Made by a program: the position numbers and the translations under genes. Below are positions 61,301-64,000 of a stretch of DNA of 64,000 nt, one piece after another. The stretch lies in assembly GCF_040807025.1 (NCBI RefSeq), contig NC_090945.1:73357088-73421087 (forward strand), given 5' to 3'. Numbering within the stretch: position 1 is the stretch's first letter; every line of letters begins with the position of its first letter. Source of the stretch: Struthio camelus (taxonomy: Eukaryota; Chordata; Aves; Struthioniformes; Struthionidae). The notes below the pieces were generated by a model. That model ran no database searches. It was given only the letters and a program-made list of their open reading frames with translations, and was not told the DNA's origin.

Positions 61301-62784
61301 TTGTAAGTGCCCACTTTGCATAAGGAGCAAAGCCTGTGCAGGAGGGCATCAGCATTCAGCATCCCCCTGTTTTTAGGGACAACTGAAACATACTGTATGC
61401 TAGTTTTCTTTTTAAAAAAAGGAAAAAAAAAGAAAATCATCAAAACACACCCACAGTGTGTGCAGTGTTTTCACATGAGAGAGTCAATATAGTTTGACCT
61501 TGGTTGGGAGCTTGTAAATGCATTAGTTATATTGTACCTATCATTCACATCCAGAACACAAAGCCGGAGAGAATCTGTGCTCCTAGGAAACAAACAGGGA
61601 AGTAGTAAAGAATCAAGTAGCATCTAAATATAACAGTTACTACCTTTATTCAGATGACATTTTTATTAGACTTTCTTACGCTTCCAGTGCGTTTTCCAGT
61701 GTTTTGTCATTGAATCATCAGCCCTTGGATAAGCACAATGAATTAAGCATAGAGAATGAGTAATGTGCGTGGTGCTACAATACCGTACTATATTTCTCCA
61801 CAAAAGAGTTTCTTCCAGTTGAAGCAGCTCAATGTGGTTGCAGAGCAACAGCCAGCTATTCATTTGCATTCTCCCTTAGCTGCAGGTGTGGAAAGTGAAG
61901 TGTGATCTAACTATGGAGGACAAACAAATATAGTTCTCTTTAGGTGCAGAGGTAACATGAAATGAATAAGTGACAGAACATTGTAAGGACTGATTCCGCT
62001 CTGCAGCATAGAGCCCAAATAGTAAACTCATGGACTGAAGTCACCTGGAAAAGGAGGATGTTGATAAGGAAGGAAGAACTGAGCCCCAAATATTTTGTGA
62101 TACTAGGACAAAAATCAGAGGGAGCTTGATAACTTTTGCCGCAGGTTCTTGGAGGAGTCACTTAGAAACCCCAGTATGGCTACATACGAGTTCAATCTAA
62201 GCTACAGCTGCTCTGGGCCTGTTCTCCCCACCGTATGTTACCACCCCTGTGCTTGCAGTAGCATTGGCATATCTGCAATTAAACGGTGAGCCACCTCTAG
62301 ACCTCCTCTAAGGTGGAGGAGGAGGGAGGTAAGGTGGATGGGAATCAGGGTCTTGCACTAACTCACCATCTTTTCATGAAGAGCAGCACCAGGGAAGCAG
62401 AAGGCTCAGGATGGTAATGATCCAGAAACTGGTTTTAAGTGTTATTTAACAACCCAGAACTTCCCATCTAAAAAGACCATCAGGTTAAGAATCAGCTCTG
62501 AAATCTTGCATGGTAATTACTTAGCATTTCTCTCACTAACAGATTCCTGTGAGCTTATGTTGTGTGACAGTAGCAGATGGCTACATTTTTCCTGTGGAAT
62601 TACAGCATCTGATCACTGGTAGTTTTATGTTCCAGAATGTATCCAGCAGAGTAAAGACCTGATCCTGAAACGGCTGGAGTGCCGTGCAAAGAAGAGAGAA
62701 GAGTTCAAACACAGACAGAAAGCTGAACAAGGGAATCTCCTCAGTAAAACTTTTCGTACTGAAGACCTTCATGATTTTCTTAAG
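43195..62784 (+). CDS. EVC: EVC (EvC complex subunit 1), 5' part of gene, ten exons, incomplete at window edge
   Basis: EVC is an N-terminally anchored membrane protein that forms the EvC complex with EVC2 just above the base of the primary cilium and supports Hedgehog output from Smoothened. Ten exons give 488 codons in an unbroken frame. They encode a membrane anchor (about residues 28-52), a basic and serine-rich linker, then a largely helical coiled-coil region. Similarity to human EVC is clear in exons 3 to 9 (for example [16 protein letters not shown] in human against [16 protein letters not shown] here). Human EVC has about 990 residues, so about half lies beyond position 64000. All nine visible junctions are phase-consistent. 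Confidence 0.97.
43384..47021 (+). other. EVC intron 1
   Basis: The first 500 bases are still inside the CpG island and may carry promoter-linked elements. The rest is AT-rich with no recognised gene or repeat. Confidence 0.85.
47022..47132 (+). CDS. EVC: EVC exon 2
   Basis: A 111-base, phase 0-0 exon after TTGGACTTTCAG, ending at GTAAAG. It encodes 37 hydrophilic residues starting [20 protein letters not shown]. Human has KDDTQNLLKNLESNAQ at this place. It is a basic linker just inside the membrane anchor. Confidence 0.93.
47133..49518 (+). other. EVC intron 2
   Basis: AT-rich unique sequence with an A/GA-rich simple stretch near 47270-47300. Nothing else was recognised. Confidence 0.85.
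49519..49602 (+). CDS. EVC: EVC exon 3
   Basis: An 84-base, phase 0-0 exon with acceptor TTTTCCATACAG and donor GTAAGG. It encodes 28 residues including [20 protein letters not shown], the best conserved stretch of the family's N-terminal half. Confidence 0.97.
49603..50128 (+). other. EVC intron 3 (short)
   Basis: A 526-base intron with no recognised feature. Confidence 0.9.
50129..50361 (+). CDS. EVC: EVC exon 4 (serine-rich region)
   Basis: A 233-base exon after TTTGACTCCAG, ending two bases into a Ser codon before GTAACC. It begins [17 protein letters not shown] as in human and contains [16 protein letters not shown] followed by TSDDRF. It ends CFPEVLTCE. The serine-rich part is probably flexible and could be phosphorylated, which is inference. 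Confidence 0.97.
50362..51476 (+). other. EVC intron 4
   Basis: It holds a short imperfect direct repeat at about 50425-50478 built on the core TGGCATAAACC. No gene. Confidence 0.85.
51477..51561 (+). CDS. EVC: EVC exon 5
   Basis: An 85-base exon with acceptor TTTGTTTTAG and donor GTAGGT. It completes the Ser codon and reads [20 protein letters not shown] then ELRKEKHV, matching human [20 protein letters not shown]. Confidence 0.95.
51562..53830 (+). other. EVC intron 5
   Basis: It contains a CR1-like 3' end near 51760-51815. The rest is unique AT-rich sequence. Confidence 0.8.
51760..51815 (+). mobile_element. CR1-like LINE 3' end
   Basis: The string GCAATACAGGAGGTCAGACT followed by GGATAATGCAGCTG and TTTTAAACT resembles the sense-strand 3' end of sauropsid CR1 elements (acaggaggtcagactagatgatc...). 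Short and divergent. Confidence 0.55.
53831..53929 (+). CDS. EVC: EVC exon 6
   Basis: A 99-base, phase 0-0 exon after CTTTCCTTCTGAATAG, ending at GTAAGT. It encodes 33 residues starting [20 protein letters not shown]. Human has IFIQ-like FIQIFKMCLLDLLPKKKS here. It is predicted to be helical. Confidence 0.93.
53930..56265 (+). other. EVC intron 6
   Basis: It contains a clear CR1 LINE 3' fragment on the minus strand at about 54501-54715. The rest is unique sequence. Confidence 0.85.
54501..54715 (-). mobile_element. CR1 LINE 3' fragment
   Basis: The clearest repeat in the window. On the minus strand, frames around this segment encode a decayed end of the CR1 second reading frame ([20 protein letters not shown] and nearby). 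The 3' end carries the antisense of GGAGGTCGTCTGGTCCAACC and ends at AGAATCATA. Confidence 0.9.
56266..56403 (+). CDS. EVC: EVC exon 7 (coiled coil)
   Basis: A 138-base, phase 0-0 exon with acceptor TTGTATTTTCCAG and donor GTAACT. It begins [17 protein letters not shown] and ends [15 protein letters not shown], against human DLEELEKGLQVKLSNTE and VEKKEREYSEQLIDN. It is a heptad-like helix. Confidence 0.96.
56404..58363 (+). other. EVC intron 7
   Basis: It contains a T19 homopolymer at 57944-57962. No gene or repeat family was recognised. Confidence 0.85.
57944..57962 (+). repeat. T19 homopolymer
   Basis: Nineteen T residues in EVC intron 7. Neighbouring sequence does not show a SINE or processed copy attached to it. 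Confidence 0.9.
58364..58522 (+). CDS. EVC: EVC exon 8
   Basis: A 159-base, phase 0-0 exon after TTGTTCTACAG, ending at GTAAAG. It begins [20 protein letters not shown] and contains [18 protein letters not shown], matching human MEAFWKQ and LTERMIAAEGLLCDSQEL. Confidence 0.97.
58523..60084 (+). other. EVC intron 8
   Basis: AT-rich unique sequence. An open frame at 59515-59760 on the plus strand has no splice context and matches no family I know. Confidence 0.8.
60085..60301 (+). CDS. EVC: EVC exon 9
   Basis: A 217-base exon with acceptor TTGTTTTCAG and donor GTGAGT, ending one base into a Glu codon. It contains [14 protein letters not shown] and [20 protein letters not shown]. Human has [20 protein letters not shown] here. 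Confidence 0.97.
60302..62635 (+). other. EVC intron 9
   Basis: No gene recognised. It contains an A-rich run near 60864-60878 and a small GC-rich hairpin-like segment near 62300-62321. Confidence 0.8.
62636..62784 (+). CDS. EVC: EVC exon 10 (last in window)
   Basis: A 149-base exon after TTATGTTCCAG, ending in phase 0 at GTAAGC. It reads [20 protein letters not shown] and then a charged helix rich in Lys/Arg/Glu, ending TEDLHDFLK. Similarity to human is moderate, but position, phase and coiled-coil composition fit. No later EVC exon was found before 64000. Confidence 0.9.
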
Positions 62785-63144
62785 GTAAGCACATAAAGAC
62801 TTATTTTCACTGTTCAACAAGTTTAGTTTGTAAGGCCAAACTTGCTGTGGATTTCTCCCAATCCTATGAAATTATTATTTTGATTCCTCCCAAGGGTCAT
62901 ATGCAGTAGCATAGGGAAGAAAGGGGCAGAGATCCTATTACCTACGCTTGCCTAGAGACTTCTCCTCCAGTGTTGCAACTGTGATGCTGGAACCAGATGC
63001 CAAAGGGCATTTGTTAACTGTAGATTGGATCTTTCACAGAAAACATCCTTTACTCACATGCTGCATGTTTGGTTTAATATAGGAAATCTGTGGCCTGTGC
63101 TACAGAAAAGAGCAGACTGTGCTGGTCTGATTGCCTTTTTATGA

Positions 63145-63215
63145 GTGAGGTTACTGAGGCTCAGAAGACTATTAAGTGTCACATAAGCAGAGGGGAAAAC
63201 TCATTTTGAGTGCTG
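63145..63215 (-). repeat. MIR-like SINE remnant, antisense
   Basis: GGTTACTGAGGCTCAGAAGA then CTATTAAGTGTCACATAAGC recall the antisense MIR core (gaaactgaggctcagagaggttaagtgac). Short. Confidence 0.45.
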
Positions 63216-63902
63216 GCAGGATACCTTAGAGACAGTTTGCAATATATCATTCGATACAGTATCAAATGACCAATGAAATGTTTTCTTGGCCACATTTTCT
63301 CTAGAACTGTATTGTTAGTGTTCTAAATGCATATATTACAGTCAGAGTTCTGAGTTGTAAATGCTGAGAGCTGCAAAACCTGTCACAGCTGAGAGCCACA
63401 GACCCAAGTTATTAAGAAAAAAAACAACCCTCAGTTTTCATGAAAAAAATACTTTTAACCTTAAAGTGCTTGCATCCAGCAGCATTAAATTTTTGATAAA
63501 AACCTAATAGCTTAGATAAATTGTTGTATGAGAAGACTTAGGTTCCTACTGTAGGCTGATTGTCAAAGTTTGTTGATATCAACACTTCAATTTTGTATTG
63601 CAGGCCAAGTTCTTTAATTATATTGTACGAATTTGATAATGCAATTACTGTTCTTTTACTGCAACACCTGTCTGGTCTAGTTCACTTCAAAAGTCCTTTC
63701 ACTCCCATATATGAACAAACAGAAAAGATTCCAGGCACTTTAAGACAGTACTTTTTATATTTTCTTGAGATAGGCAATTTTGTCATCCATTTTTGTGTAC
63801 ACTGAGCACTTGGTGAACAGTATTTGCTTTGTACACATAACTCACAGGATCCTTGTGCACATCCCAACTTTGTTAAGAGAAAGTTGGAAATTTTGTGTCA
63901 CG

Positions 63903-63916
63903 CTCTCTCTCTCTCT
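63903..63916 (+). repeat. (CT)n simple repeat
   Basis: Seven CT units followed by a C run in EVC intron 10. Confidence 0.9.
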
Positions 63917-64000
63917 CCCCCTACAAAGCTTAGGACACAGCTTTGTACAGGAGATGCTTTATTCTGTATAGCTGAGAAAGCGAACAAATGTGCTTAAACT

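Larger units (their letters stand above)
62785..64000 (+). other. EVC intron 10 (partial)
   Basis: It runs off the window end. It contains a MIR-like remnant near 63145-63215 and a (CT)n repeat at 63903-63916. Confidence 0.8.

Overview
This is vertebrate nuclear DNA, most likely from a bird. Its long AT-rich non-coding stretches are interrupted by short exons with GT/AG splice sites. There is one strong CpG island and a low load of old repeats (CR1 LINE tails and faint MIR-like SINE remnants). There are no bacterial-type genes, tRNAs, rRNAs or CRISPR arrays.

The window is dominated by one divergent gene pair, EVC2 and EVC (the Ellis-van Creveld locus), recognised from exon-by-exon similarity to the human proteins as I know them. 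EVC2 (limbin) lies on the minus strand from its start codon at 42982 leftward. Ten exons totalling 454 codons were placed: 42773-42982, 39532-39586, 34136-34194, 31379-31444, 26977-27163, 25457-25566, 24107-24169, 18768-18902, 15923-16074 and 3410-3734. The rest of EVC2 lies beyond position 1. EVC lies on the plus strand from its start codon at 43195 rightward. Ten exons totalling 488 codons were placed: 43195-43383, 47022-47132, 49519-49602, 50129-50361, 51477-51561, 53831-53929, 56266-56403, 58364-58522, 60085-60301 and 62636-62784. The rest of EVC lies beyond position 64000. In both chains the splice phases agree across every junction, which is strong internal evidence for the models.

The two start codons are only 212 bases apart inside a CpG island (about 42430-43900) with GC boxes and no TATA box: a shared bidirectional promoter. 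The two products are membrane proteins that form the EvC complex near the base of the primary cilium and pass the Hedgehog signal on from Smoothened, so co-transcription of the pair fits their shared role.

Everything else is intron. It holds four recognisable CR1 fragments, four weak MIR-like segments, several simple repeats and G-run motifs, a short tandem repeat at 35951-36032, and a few GC-rich or coding-like patches that I could not assign. I found no novel biological system. The most useful open points are the poorly resolved EVC2 ectodomain exons (region 31.4-39.6 kb), the overlapping start codons at 42980-42983, and the unassigned coding-like segments at 11.3-12.1 kb and 34.2-36.0 kb.
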